A stretch of DNA of 34,645 nucleotides from Tritonibacter horizontis (GTDB lineage: Bacteria; Pseudomonadota; Alphaproteobacteria; Rhodobacterales; Rhodobacteraceae). This document shows positions 1 through 9,056 of the stretch, piece by piece (the first letter of the stretch is position 1; every line of letters begins with the position of its first letter). A program made the position numbers and the translations under genes. Below the pieces are notes generated by a model. It was not told the DNA's origin, did no database searches, and saw nothing but the letters and a program-made list of their open reading frames with translations. Where the stretch lies: contig NZ_LPUY01000071.1 in the NCBI RefSeq assembly GCF_001518015.1, forward strand, positions 1 through 34,645, given 5' to 3'.

Positions 1-46
1 GGCGAGATTACTGTTCTGGTGGCGACGGATGTGGCCCCGCGCGGCC
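1..46 (+). repeat. Inverted near-copy of helicase motif V coding segment
   Basis: The first 46 bases are the reverse complement of bases 572-617, inside the helicase gene, with 43 of 46 matching. Read on the plus strand they encode a GEITVLVATDVAPRG peptide; the helicase has ATDVAARG at the same place. Two of the three differences are synonymous third-position changes and one is Ala to Pro in motif V. Similarity stops abruptly at base 46. This is either the cut end of a second, diverged helicase gene or a fold-back chimera at the contig edge. The sequence alone does not decide. Confidence 0.7.
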
Positions 47-76
47 CAACGCTTTTGTCGGAGCCTTTGGCTCAGA

Positions 77-107
77 GAAAAGGGGCGGGAGTGTTCCCCC
101 GCCCCTT
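77..107 (-). terminator. Rho-independent terminator of the DEAD-box helicase
   Basis: Arms 80-89 and 98-107 form a perfect 10-bp stem, AAGGGGCGGG pairing with CCCGCCCCTT, with an 8-base loop. On the minus strand it is followed by TTTT. It lies 37 bases past the helicase stop codon, in the right orientation. Confidence 0.8.
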
Positions 108-143
108 GAAATACCAAAACCGTGACCCTGTGATCCGTAGGGG

Positions 144-1496
144 TCAGGATTTGCTGCGTCTGCGGTTTCCGCCGGCACCGGCCGAGCGCGCTTCACCACC
201 TGCACCCTGACCTTCAGAGCGGCCAGCGCCACCGCCACCGCCGCCAAAGCGACGACGGCTGCCGCCGGGTTTGCCACCTGACTTGCCGCGACCACCTGCG
301 CCGCCGCCGCCAGGGCGACCGCGTCCGCCACCGCGTGCGGGTTTCGCGGCCGGATCGGGCAGCTCTTCCCAGGCCCGACCAGAGGCAACGGGGATGGTGA
401 TCCCCATCGTCTTTTGGATCGCCTTCAGATCGCCGATCTCGTCGGGGGCACAGAATGCGACGGCCTGACCATCCTTGCCAGCGCGCGCGGTGCGGCCGAT
501 CCGGTGGACATAGGCATCTGGCACATTCGGCAGTTCGTAGTTGTAGACGTATTTCACATCCGGGATATCAAGGCCGCGCGCGGCCACATCTGTCGCCACC
601 AGAACCGTAATCTCGCCGGATTTGAACGCCCGCAGGGCGCGTTCACGTTGGCCCTGGCTCTTGTTGCCGTGAATGGCGGCTGCCTTGAAGCCGGATTTCT
701 CCAGCACCTTCATCAGCTTTTCCATGCCGTGTTTGGTGCGGCCGAAAACCAATGTGCGTTCGCCCTCATGGCTGGCCAGCTGTTCTTTCAGCAGCTTCAG
801 CTTTTCAGCCTTGGCGATGAAATGCACCGACTGCGTCACTTTCGCGGCGGGCTTGCCGGGAGGGGTCACTTCGACCCGGACCGGGCTCTTGAGATAGGCG
901 TTGGCAATCTCGTTCATCTGTTTCGGCATGGTGGCCGAGAACAGCATGGTCTGACGCTCTTCGGGCAGCAGGGCCGCGATCTTGCGCAGGGCATGGATAA
1001 AGCCAAGGTCCAGCATCTGGTCCGCTTCGTCCAGCACCAGGAAATCACAGGAGCCAAGATCCAGTGCGCGGCGGTCGAGGATGTCCAGAAGGCGGCCCGG
1101 CGTGGCGACAAGAATGTCGGTGCCGCGGGCGATACGGGAAATCTGCGGGTTGATCGAGACGCCGCCGACCACCAGGCCGGTCTTCAGCGGGGTGCCGTCG
1201 GTCAGGGCCTTCAGGGTTTCGGCAATCTGGTTGGCCAGCTCGCGGGTGGGGGCCAGGATCAGGCCGCGCACGCTCTTGGCGGCGGGTTTCTGGCCATATT
1301 CCAGCATCTGGGCAACCAGCGGGATGCCAAAGGCGGCCGTCTTGCCGGTGCCGGTCTGTGCCAGACCCAGCACGTCCTTGCCTTGCAGCGCATGCGGGAT
1401 GGCATGGGCTTGAATCGGCGTCGGATCGGTATAGCCGAGTTCCTTGACGCGGTTCAAAAGCAGTTCGGGCAGATCCATGGATGAAAATTCGGTCAC
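144..1496 (-). CDS. DEAD-box ATP-dependent RNA helicase, RhlE-like
   Basis: This 450-residue protein unwinds RNA duplexes using ATP, and such proteins act in ribosome assembly, mRNA decay or cold adaptation. All core motifs are visible: Q motif (residues about 4-29), Walker A AQTGTGKT (46-53), PTRELA (83-88), TPGR, DEAD (156-159), SAT (187-189), ATDVAARG and HRIGRTARAG. From about residue 385 comes a low-complexity Gly/Arg tail with RGG-like repeats, typical of RhlE-type helicases and likely a non-specific RNA-binding extension. The start is GTG at 1496, preceded by an AGAAAGG ribosome site; an in-frame ATG lies six codons further in. It stands alone, with its own terminator. The assignment as a DEAD-box helicase is certain; the paralogue (rhlE versus others) is not. 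Confidence 0.95.
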   Translation of the reverse strand: MTEFSSMDLPELLLNRVKELGYTDPTPIQAHAIPHALQGKDVLGLAQTGTGKTAAFGIPLVAQMLEYGQKPAAKSVRGLILAPTRELANQIAETLKALTDGTPLKTGLVVGGVSINPQISRIARGTDILVATPGRLLDILDRRALDLGSCDFLVLDEADQMLDLGFIHALRKIAALLPEERQTMLFSATMPKQMNEIANAYLKSPVRVEVTPPGKPAAKVTQSVHFIAKAEKLKLLKEQLASHEGERTLVFGRTKHGMEKLMKVLEKSGFKAAAIHGNKSQGQRERALRAFKSGEITVLVATDVAARGLDIPDVKYVYNYELPNVPDAYVHRIGRTARAGKDGQAVAFCAPDEIGDLKAIQKTMGITIPVASGRAWEELPDPAAKPARGGGRGRPGGGGAGGRGKSGGKPGGSRRRFGGGGGGAGRSEGQGAGGEARSAGAGGNRRRSKS

Positions 1497-1925
1497 AATA
1501 GCCTTTCTTCGGCCGGAATGTCACAGACACGCAGACCGCCGGGGCGCGACACTCATGGTCAGCGGCTCCCGTTCGAGTGGGGCGGAAATCTCCGACACTG
1601 TCTGGCCTCATGCCGACAGGTCGATCTCTCGCACGTAGCCCCACGCGTGATCTTGGAACCATGGCACCCCTGGAAAAGAGCTGGTCAGACGAACAAATGT
1701 CCGTCTTTCTGAAAGGGCGCATCGGGTCGGGGTCGTGATCGACCCCTGGGCGCCTTCAGCTCTCTGCTCACGCGGCAGAGGGTGTGCCTGTGGGGGCACA
1801 TGGCCTGTGAAGGAGGGTTTGTCAATGGTCCATCCGTACAGTTGCCTGTTTTCGTCAGGGGTTGCATTCGATAAAAGGAAACGCCAAGCAAGGGACCCCT
1901 GATCGAGCAAAGGGAAGGGAAAGCC
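1497..1925. other. Divergent intergenic region, helicase / Fur-type regulator
   Basis: This 429-base stretch has no convincing gene. It must hold the promoters of the helicase (leftward) and of the Fur/Mur-type gene (rightward). It contains a perfect 7-bp hairpin at 1729-1746 (GGGGTCG, loop TGAT, CGACCCC) and a 6-bp hairpin around 1779-1796 (TGTGCC/GGCACA). Either could be a 5' leader structure or an operator. No AT-rich Fur box is obvious. Confidence 0.5.
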
Positions 1926-2345
1926 ATGACGACCGATACCATTATTTCCCGCTGCGAGGCGCATGGACTGCGGATGACCGGCCCCCGCAGGACCATTGCC
2001 CGCATCCTGCAAGAGAGCGACGATCACCCGGACGTGGAGGAGCTGCACGCCCGCGCCAACGCGCTTGATTCCCGCATCTCATTGGCCACCGTTTATCGGA
2101 CGGTCAAATTATTCGAAGAGTCCGGCATCCTCGACCGGCTGGAATTCGGCGACGGGCGGGCGCGCTACGAGGATGCGGATCGCGAGCATCACGACCATCT
2201 GATTGACCTCAACACGGGCGAGGTGATCGAGTTCTGCGACCCCGAGATCGAAGCCCTGCAGGAAAAGATCGCCCAGAAACTCGGCTATCGGCTAAAGGGG
2301 CACAAATTGGAACTCTATGGTGTTCCGATCAAGAGAGAACGCTAA
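1926..2345 (+). CDS. Fur-family metal-responsive regulator (Fur/Mur type)
   Basis: This 139-residue dimeric DNA-binding repressor is expected to sense Fe(II) or Mn(II). The N-terminal winged helix carries RISLATVYRTV (residues 50-60), the family recognition helix. The C-terminal dimerisation domain has the metal-binding REHHDHL segment (87-92) and a further His at 126. The zinc CxxC pairs of enterobacterial Fur are absent; only Cys10 and Cys104 are present, as is common in alphaproteobacterial Fur/Mur. The end LELYGVPIK resembles rhizobial Mur, where the regulator controls manganese uptake, so Mn sensing is a reasonable inference. Irr is less likely, since its haem motif is not seen. The ATG is preceded by a GGGAAGGGAAAG ribosome site. 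Confidence 0.92.
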   Translation: MTTDTIISRCEAHGLRMTGPRRTIARILQESDDHPDVEELHARANALDSRISLATVYRTVKLFEESGILDRLEFGDGRARYEDADREHHDHLIDLNTGEVIEFCDPEIEALQEKIAQKLGYRLKGHKLELYGVPIKRER

Positions 2346-2490
2346 TCAGTCCTGACCCATCACGAACGCTCATGCACATGTTCACAAGTTGTGCTGTTGC
2401 GACGACGAATTTGGACTTGCGCCCCGTAGCGCCTGCGCGCGATGGCAGGGGGACCGGTTTCACAAGTTCCCAACGCAAAGGCCACCCCTC

Positions 2491-3417
2491 ATGGACAATG
2501 TCAAAGGTATCCTGCTCCTGCTTGTTGCCATGGTCGGGTTCACGATCGAGGATCTGTTCATCAAGCAGCTTTCTGGCAGCCTGCCGGTGGGCCAGATCCT
2601 GTGCCTGATCGGTGTCGCGGCCGGCGCGGTGTTTCTGGTGGCCCTTCGGGTCAAGGGACAGCCGGTGTTTGCGCGCGCCGCCTGGCGGCCGTTGCCGGTG
2701 CTGCGGGCGCTGACCGAAGGGGGTGCGGCAATGAGTTTCGCAACCGCTCTGGCTCTTGTCGATATCTCGGTGGTTGCGGCGGTGTTTCAGGCCACGCCTT
2801 TGGTGATCACGATGGGCGCGGCCCTGTTTCTGGGGGAGCAGGTCGGGTGGCGGCGCTGGAGCGCGATCGGTGTCGGGTTTGTCGGCGTGCTGATGATCAT
2901 CCGCCCCGGTCTGTCCGGGTTCGAGCCCAACGCGCTATTGGTTTTGATTTCTGTCCTCTGCGTCGCCGTTCGCGACCTGATCACACGGCGGATGAATGTT
3001 AGCATCCCGTCGTCGCTGGTGAGTGTTCAGGCCTATGGGGCCGTGATCCTCGCTGGGGGGATCTTGTTGCTGGCGTCACCGGCACCTCTGGCGATGCCAA
3101 CCTCTCCGGAATGGGGGATGCTGTTCTGCGGCACTCTCTTTGGGGTCATCGCCTATTATGGCCTGGTGACGGCGACCCGGCTGGCCGACGCGGCGGTGAT
3201 CACGCCCTTTCGGTACTCGCGTCTGGTGTTCTCGATGATTGGCGGGGCGATTGTGTTTGCGGAACGCCCGGATGCCATGACGCTGGCCGGGTCCGGTCTG
3301 ATCATTGCCACGGGGCTCTATACCTTTGTCCGCGAGCGCCGTCTGGCCCGCCATGCCGCCCGCGCCGCCAAAGCCGAACAGGTCCTTCGCGACGCTGCCA
3401 ACACGGTCAAAGCCTAG
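2491..3417 (+). CDS. DMT-superfamily (EamA) transporter
   Basis: A 308-residue inner-membrane protein with about ten hydrophobic segments in two EamA repeats, as in the drug/metabolite transporter superfamily. Members usually export amino acids, nucleosides or other small metabolites; the substrate cannot be read from sequence. The start is ATG 2491 (MDNVKGILLLL), because the first membrane helix begins there and an AAAGG lies about ten bases upstream. The frame stays open further 5' but codes for nothing membrane-like. A basic cytoplasmic tail of about 35 residues follows the last helix. It is 145 bases downstream of the Fur/Mur gene on the same strand, so co-transcription is possible. It converges on the MFS gene with only 10 bases between stops and no terminator hairpin. 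Confidence 0.9.
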   Translation: MDNVKGILLLLVAMVGFTIEDLFIKQLSGSLPVGQILCLIGVAAGAVFLVALRVKGQPVFARAAWRPLPVLRALTEGGAAMSFATALALVDISVVAAVFQATPLVITMGAALFLGEQVGWRRWSAIGVGFVGVLMIIRPGLSGFEPNALLVLISVLCVAVRDLITRRMNVSIPSSLVSVQAYGAVILAGGILLLASPAPLAMPTSPEWGMLFCGTLFGVIAYYGLVTATRLADAAVITPFRYSRLVFSMIGGAIVFAERPDAMTLAGSGLIIATGLYTFVRERRLARHAARAAKAEQVLRDAANTVKA

Positions 3418-3427
3418 GGCCACAGGC

Positions 3428-4678
3428 CTAGAGCGGCGCTGCGGCGGCCTGTGGCAAGAGCCGTTTGCGGGCCTGGGCGATGCCGAGCATCATGACGATC
3501 GACGCAAAGGCAAAATAGGCCGCGATCCCATAACCCTGCTGGTCGAAGGCAATTCCGAGATCGATCAACAGCCCCGTCAGCCCTGGTCCGATTGCAGAGC
3601 CCAGCACCATCACAGCTGTCGCCAGCGCCTTGATCGCCCCAATGTTGCGGGTTCCGTACAGCTCCGCCCAAAAGGAGTTCTGCAGCGTCGCGTTGGCTCC
3701 GGTTGTCAGCGCCAGACAAAAGAGCCCGACGCCAATCCCGAGGCCACTGCCGAACGAGGCAAAGATCACAAAGGCAGCCACCATCGGCCATTGGTAGAAT
3801 GGTGTCAGCCGTGCCGCCCCCCAGCGATCCAGCGCCCAGCCAGAGGCGACCATCGCCGTCACCGCCATCGCGGTATAAAGGGGAAACAGTGCCACCAGTT
3901 CCAGATGGGCCCAGCCCTTGGTGGTGGCGAAGTGCAGCTGATGAAAGAAAAACGCGGTGTTGAAGGCGGCCGGCCCCAGGATCGCGGGGACCATGCACCA
4001 GAACAGCGGCGAGCGCAGTGCCTCCCAGCGGTTCCAGTGGCGCCCGTCCATGCCAACGGCGCTGCTGTCATCGGCGGTTGACTGCGGGGTACGCTCCTGG
4101 GCCAGAAGGCGCGCCAGCACCGGGGCGCCCAGCAGACAGACCCCGGCACTGATCAGCCACAGGATACGCCAGTCCAGGACCGTCATCAGCGCCACGAAGC
4201 TGAGCGGCAGCAAAGCTTCGCCCGCGGAAAAGCCGAGCGTGGCAATCGACAAAGCACGTCCGCGTGTGGCGATGAACCAACGTGCCATGGCGATTACGGC
4301 CAGATGGCTGCTCATCCCCTGACCGAAGAACCGCAATGCAAAAATCGCGACCGGCAGCAGCCAAAGGCTTTGGTTGAACGCCATGGTGACGCAGGCCAGC
4401 GCCAGTCCGCACAGGATCAATGGACCAAGATGGCGCACCCGGAAGACATCGGTTAGCCCGCCCGCCCAGACCATCACCAGCGCAGAGGCCGAGGTGCCGA
4501 TCATGTAGAGCCCGCCCCATTGCGCGTGACTGAGGCCAAATTCCAGCCGGATCTGGCCGGCGAAAATCGAAATGAAAAACGTCTGTCCAAAGCTGGACAG
4601 GAAGGTCAGCATCGCGCCGGCCGAAAGATACCGGGCGTTGGCGATCAAGAATCTCTGGAAGCTGGGTGAGGCTGTCAT
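3428..4678 (-). CDS. Major facilitator superfamily transporter
   Basis: A 416-residue inner-membrane carrier with about 12 hydrophobic segments and the central cytoplasmic loop of MFS proteins near residues 190-215. The loop after helix 2 (GGLTDVFRVRHLGP) corresponds to the MFS motif A. The overall pattern resembles monocarboxylate/oxalate-formate-type porters, but the substrate is unknown. ATG 4678 fits the length, although the ribosome site is weak. Its promoter region is shared with eno, and a LacI-type palindrome (4715-4728) lies 37 bases upstream of its start. If CceR-like control is real, a carboxylate or sugar substrate linked to central carbon metabolism becomes more plausible; that is inference. 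Confidence 0.9.
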   Translation of the reverse strand: MTASPSFQRFLIANARYLSAGAMLTFLSSFGQTFFISIFAGQIRLEFGLSHAQWGGLYMIGTSASALVMVWAGGLTDVFRVRHLGPLILCGLALACVTMAFNQSLWLLPVAIFALRFFGQGMSSHLAVIAMARWFIATRGRALSIATLGFSAGEALLPLSFVALMTVLDWRILWLISAGVCLLGAPVLARLLAQERTPQSTADDSSAVGMDGRHWNRWEALRSPLFWCMVPAILGPAAFNTAFFFHQLHFATTKGWAHLELVALFPLYTAMAVTAMVASGWALDRWGAARLTPFYQWPMVAAFVIFASFGSGLGIGVGLFCLALTTGANATLQNSFWAELYGTRNIGAIKALATAVMVLGSAIGPGLTGLLIDLGIAFDQQGYGIAAYFAFASIVMMLGIAQARKRLLPQAAAAPL

Positions 4679-4700
4679 CCGTGCACGCTTGCTCTGTTAA

Positions 4701-6203
<1,503 letters not shown>

Positions 6204-6224
6204 CCCCAGCTCTGTCCGAATGCG

Positions 6225-6256
6225 AAAACGCCCCGGGTCGAACCGGGGCGTTTTTC
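6225..6256 (+). terminator. Rho-independent terminator of eno
   Basis: AAAACGCCCCGG (6225-6236) pairs perfectly with CCGGGGCGTTTT (6243-6254) around a GTCGAA loop, followed by T. It begins 22 bases after the eno stop. Confidence 0.93.
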
Positions 6257-6339
6257 GTTGCGCGCCATCTGCTTGTCCTGCCTGACCGTGGCGCGTAGAC
6301 CGGCAGGGAAAATCGAATTGGACAGCACGGAGCGCCCCC

Positions 6340-6939
6340 ATGTCTCTGCCCGACGGCATCACTGATCTTGGCCCTGGAAAACTCGCCTCTCTGGTGACCT
6401 ATCTGGAAATGTTCAGCCCGCCAGAACCCGCAGCGGTGCCCCTGCAGCCGGATGTGACGCTCAAGCGGCACGATGCGCCATGCGTTGAGTGGTATCGCAG
6501 GCTCTACCGGTTGGTCGGGGAGGACTATCTGTGGTTTTCGCGTCTGGTGATGGCGGACGACCTGCTGGCCGCCCATCTGGCCTCTGACACGGTCGAGGTC
6601 TGGTCGGTGCAAAAAGACGGCGCCGACCTTGGGTTGCTGGAATTGGAATGGATGCCAAGTGGCGATTGCGAGCTTTCGTTTTTTGGCCTGTCATCGGGGC
6701 TGATCGGGGGCGGGGTTGGCCGCTGGCTGATGGCGCAGGCCATCGAGCGGGCTTTTTCGCGCGGTATCAAACGGTTCTTCGTCCACACCTGTAGCCTCGA
6801 TAGCCCGCAGGCGCTTGGTTTCTACATGCGCGCAGGATTCGTCCCCTATGGCCGTGCGGTCGAGATCGCGGATGATCCCCGCTGTCTGGGCCTTTTGCCG
6901 AAAAGCTGTGCACCGCAAATTCCCTTTCTCAAACCCTGA
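6340..6939 (+). CDS. GNAT-family N-acetyltransferase
   Basis: A 199-residue cytoplasmic protein of the Gcn5-related acetyltransferase fold, expected to move an acetyl group from acetyl-CoA to an amine. The acetyl-CoA loop region reads GLIGGGVGRWLM (about residues 125-136), followed by a helix. The downstream motif B region reads TCSLDSPQALGFYMRAGF (about 150-167), ending in the typical FY...GF. The N-terminal 60 residues are not part of the core fold. The substrate is unknown. It starts about 85 bases after the eno terminator and is its own unit; CGGAGCG lies upstream of the ATG. Confidence 0.82.
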   Translation: MSLPDGITDLGPGKLASLVTYLEMFSPPEPAAVPLQPDVTLKRHDAPCVEWYRRLYRLVGEDYLWFSRLVMADDLLAAHLASDTVEVWSVQKDGADLGLLELEWMPSGDCELSFFGLSSGLIGGGVGRWLMAQAIERAFSRGIKRFFVHTCSLDSPQALGFYMRAGFVPYGRAVEIADDPRCLGLLPKSCAPQIPFLKP

Positions 6940-7041
6940 CAGGCTGCGATTTCCGGGCAGTCTTTGGGCGCTCCCGATCCTCGAATCGCCTTTTTGCGCG
7001 GAAAAAATGCCTTCCATGACAGTTTCATGACATACTGAGTA

Positions 7042-7066
7042 GGTCGCAAAATAAAAATCAGCGACC
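7042..7066. promoter_or_regulatory. Inverted repeat in the leader of the ClpP-fold gene
   Basis: GGTCGC (7042-7047) and GCGACC (7061-7066) form a 6-bp stem around an A-rich 13-base loop, followed by GTTTGTTTG. It lies between the GNAT gene and the ClpP-fold gene. It could be a weak terminator for the first or an operator or leader hairpin for the second. Confidence 0.35.
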
Positions 7067-7090
7067 GTTTGTTTGCTATGGAGGTTTGTC

Positions 7091-7537
7091 ATGTTTCGAG
7101 CAATCGACCCAAAGTCGCGCAAAAAATCTCGCCCGGCCTTTCTGCAATGCGCCGCCCTATGTGGCCTGGTGCTCGCGCCCTTCCTCGGGCTGACCACCGA
7201 GGCACAGGCTGGGTGGAGCCGGGTCCCCGGTGGGCTGCGCCTGGACGGTGAAATCAAGGCCATCGACTATGGCGCGTTTCTGCATCATTTTGAGGCGGCG
7301 ATGCTGGAGGAACCGCGCCATGCGCCCATCGCCATCTGGCTGGCTGGCACCGGCGGCGACGAAACGGCCGCTTACCGGATTGCCGAGATCCTTGCCGTGG
7401 CGCAGGAACACGGGGTGCGTTTGGCGACAGTGATGGCGCAGGGGCACAGCTGTGATGGTGCCTGTTTTATCCTATATGCACTCGGGGACGAGCAAATCGC
7501 GGCCGCCAGCGGCACCCGGCTGATTGTTGGCAACTGA
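7091..7537 (+). CDS. Short secreted ClpP/crotonase-fold protein, catalytic serine absent
   Basis: A 148-residue protein with a Sec signal peptide (basic stretch, then hydrophobic residues about 17-33, cleavage likely after AQA at 38-40). The mature part resembles periplasmic ClpP-like proteins: RLDGEIKAIDY (strand 1), an oxyanion-type LAGTGGD (84-90, where LxSxGGD is usual) and a Cys-flanked nucleophile elbow CDGAC (121-125). Related proteins normally have Ser in the middle of that elbow; here it is Gly. The chain ends at GTRLIVGN, where relatives continue with a conserved His/Tyr and more helices, so it is short. An inactive or binding role is inferred. ATG 7091 is set by GGAGG at 7080-7084. 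The stop is 6 bases from the convergent GNAT gene. Confidence 0.72.
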   Translation: MFRAIDPKSRKKSRPAFLQCAALCGLVLAPFLGLTTEAQAGWSRVPGGLRLDGEIKAIDYGAFLHHFEAAMLEEPRHAPIAIWLAGTGGDETAAYRIAEILAVAQEHGVRLATVMAQGHSCDGACFILYALGDEQIAAASGTRLIVGN

Positions 7538-7543
7538 TCCGGC

Positions 7544-7993
7544 TCAGAGCTTGCGGCTCATCAGGACATAGCGGTCGCGGGGTTCAAATCGCGCCCGGCG
7601 ATAGAGTTTGGTCGCCGCCTCATTGTCGCGATTCACTTCGATATGCAGCGCCCGTACCCCGGCCTCTGCCAGCGTGCGGGGCAGGGCGAAGAGAACCTCT
7701 GTCGCGATCCCGCGCCCGCGCACGGCCGGGCGGATGAACAGTTCGTCAATCATGCCGTCCAGCCCACCGAATTCGACCGACCAGGTAAAGGTCACGATCA
7801 GATAACCGATGGGTGCGCGCACCGGCCCCACCAGGTAAATCGCCCCATAGGGGATGCCGTCAAGCAGGGGTTGCAGCGCCCCGCGGCGTTGCGCATCCGT
7901 GCTCTCAATGCCTTCTTCGGCGTGGAAACCGGCGACCAGTGTCAGCAGTTTTTCCAGATCCTCGGGACGCGCCAGATGGAGCGAGGCGCTCAT
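7544..7993 (-). CDS. GNAT-family N-acetyltransferase
   Basis: A 149-residue acetyl-CoA-dependent acetyltransferase. The acetyl-CoA-binding motif A is clear as IRPAVRGRGIATEVL (about residues 87-101, with the RGRGIA pyrophosphate loop). Motif B is EVNRDNEAATKLYRRARFEPRDRYVLMSR, including the typical Asn and the LYxxxxFE element. The acceptor substrate is unknown; small proteins of this kind often modify amines, antibiotics or protein N-termini. Its ATG overlaps the stop of the upstream nucleoside hydrolase (ATGA at 7990-7993), so the two are translationally coupled. Confidence 0.9.
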   Translation of the reverse strand: MSASLHLARPEDLEKLLTLVAGFHAEEGIESTDAQRRGALQPLLDGIPYGAIYLVGPVRAPIGYLIVTFTWSVEFGGLDGMIDELFIRPAVRGRGIATEVLFALPRTLAEAGVRALHIEVNRDNEAATKLYRRARFEPRDRYVLMSRKL

Positions 7994-8931
7994 AACCGGC
8001 CCAGACGTTCGGTCAGCAGCGCAAAAAATCCGTCGGCGTCGACGTCACCAATGAACATCGCGTTGGCCGGGCGGTCGGTGACGCCCCACCAATCCGCAAC
8101 CGTCATCCCAAGTGTCAGCGCAGAGATGGTTTCAATCTCGACATTGATCTGGCGACCGCTGAACAGATCCGGGCGGATCAGATAGGCAATGACGCAGGGG
8201 TCGTGCAAGGGCCCGCCTTCGGAGCCATATTTCTCAACGTCGAACCGTTCAAAGAAATCAAGCATATCCGCCGTGAAATGACCCACGCGGGTGTCAAGCG
8301 CCCGAAACGCTTCGATCCGCGGGCGTGTGGCCAGCGCCTTGTGGGTGACATCCAGAGGCAGCATGGTGATTGCGACACCCGAGCGGATCACCTCCTGCGC
8401 CGCCTCCGGGTCAACGTAGATGTTGAATTCTGCCGCCGGGGTGATGTTGCCCACTTCGAAGTAGGCCCCGCCCATCAGCACGATTTCCTGCAGGCGGTCG
8501 ATAATATCGGGCGCCTTGCGAAACGCGGCGGCGATGTTTGTCAGCGGGCCAAGCGGGCAGAGCGTGACAGTGCCGGGCGCCTCTGCCCGCAGGGTGTCGA
8601 TGATGAAATCCACACCATTTTGCACGGCAAGCGGCGTTTTGGGCTCGAACAATTCCGGTCCATCAAGGCCGGTGCGGCCATGGACATGTTCCGCCGTCAC
8701 CAGTGGACGTTCCAGCGGGGCGTCGCAGCCTGCATGCACCTTGACGTCGGGCCGCCCTGCGACCTCGCAGGTGATCCGGGCGTTTTTCTGCGTCAGCGGC
8801 AGCGGGACATTGCCGGCAACCGTGGTGATCCCAAGCAGGTCGATCTCTTCCGGAGAGCCAAGCGCGAGCAGGATCGCAACGGCGTCGTCCTGACCGGGGT
8901 CGGTATCAATGATGATTTTACGCGGGCTCAT
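7990..8931 (-). CDS. Inosine/uridine-preferring nucleoside hydrolase family protein
   Basis: A 313-residue hydrolase that splits the N-glycosidic bond of ribonucleosides to give ribose and a free base for purine/pyrimidine salvage. The N-terminal calcium-binding signature DTDPGQDDA is at residues 9-17. TPAAEFNIYVDPEAA and the later HDPCVIAYL supply the ribose- and Ca-binding residues, including the late Asp. The length fits the family. ATG 8931 was chosen because MSPRKIIIDTDPG starts the first strand and CGGAG precedes it; the frame is open further upstream but carries no family sequence. It is coupled to the GNAT gene by an ATGA overlap. Specificity among nucleosides cannot be told. Confidence 0.93.
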   Translation of the reverse strand: MSPRKIIIDTDPGQDDAVAILLALGSPEEIDLLGITTVAGNVPLPLTQKNARITCEVAGRPDVKVHAGCDAPLERPLVTAEHVHGRTGLDGPELFEPKTPLAVQNGVDFIIDTLRAEAPGTVTLCPLGPLTNIAAAFRKAPDIIDRLQEIVLMGGAYFEVGNITPAAEFNIYVDPEAAQEVIRSGVAITMLPLDVTHKALATRPRIEAFRALDTRVGHFTADMLDFFERFDVEKYGSEGGPLHDPCVIAYLIRPDLFSGRQINVEIETISALTLGMTVADWWGVTDRPANAMFIGDVDADGFFALLTERLGRL

Positions 8932-9028
8932 TGGCGGCTCCGTTGTCTGAAAAGCAAGAGTGGCAAGGCGTCTGGCGCTTGTCCAGCGGGGGTGAGATCG
9001 AACGAGGGCCGTGCACGCCACGGGACGC

Positions 9029-9050
9029 AAAAGCCGGGCTTTCGGCCCGG
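9029..9050 (-). terminator. Terminator after mazG
   Basis: On the minus strand CCGGGC, a CGAAA loop and GCCCGG are followed by CTTTTG. The hairpin begins about seven bases past the mazG stop. It separates mazG from the nucleoside hydrolase gene. Confidence 0.7.
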
Positions 9051-9056
9051 TCCGGC

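Noticed and set aside
144-390. Low-complexity GC-rich stretch as a DNA repeat or expansion
   Set aside because: It is explained by the Gly/Arg-rich tail of the helicase in one continuous frame, which is normal for RhlE-type proteins.
414-1484. A 356-codon plus-strand open frame opposite the helicase
   Set aside because: It is the antisense of a certain gene in GC-rich DNA. It has no ribosome site and no recognisable domain. The same holds for long frames opposite the nucleoside hydrolase, pepA and the ureohydrolases.
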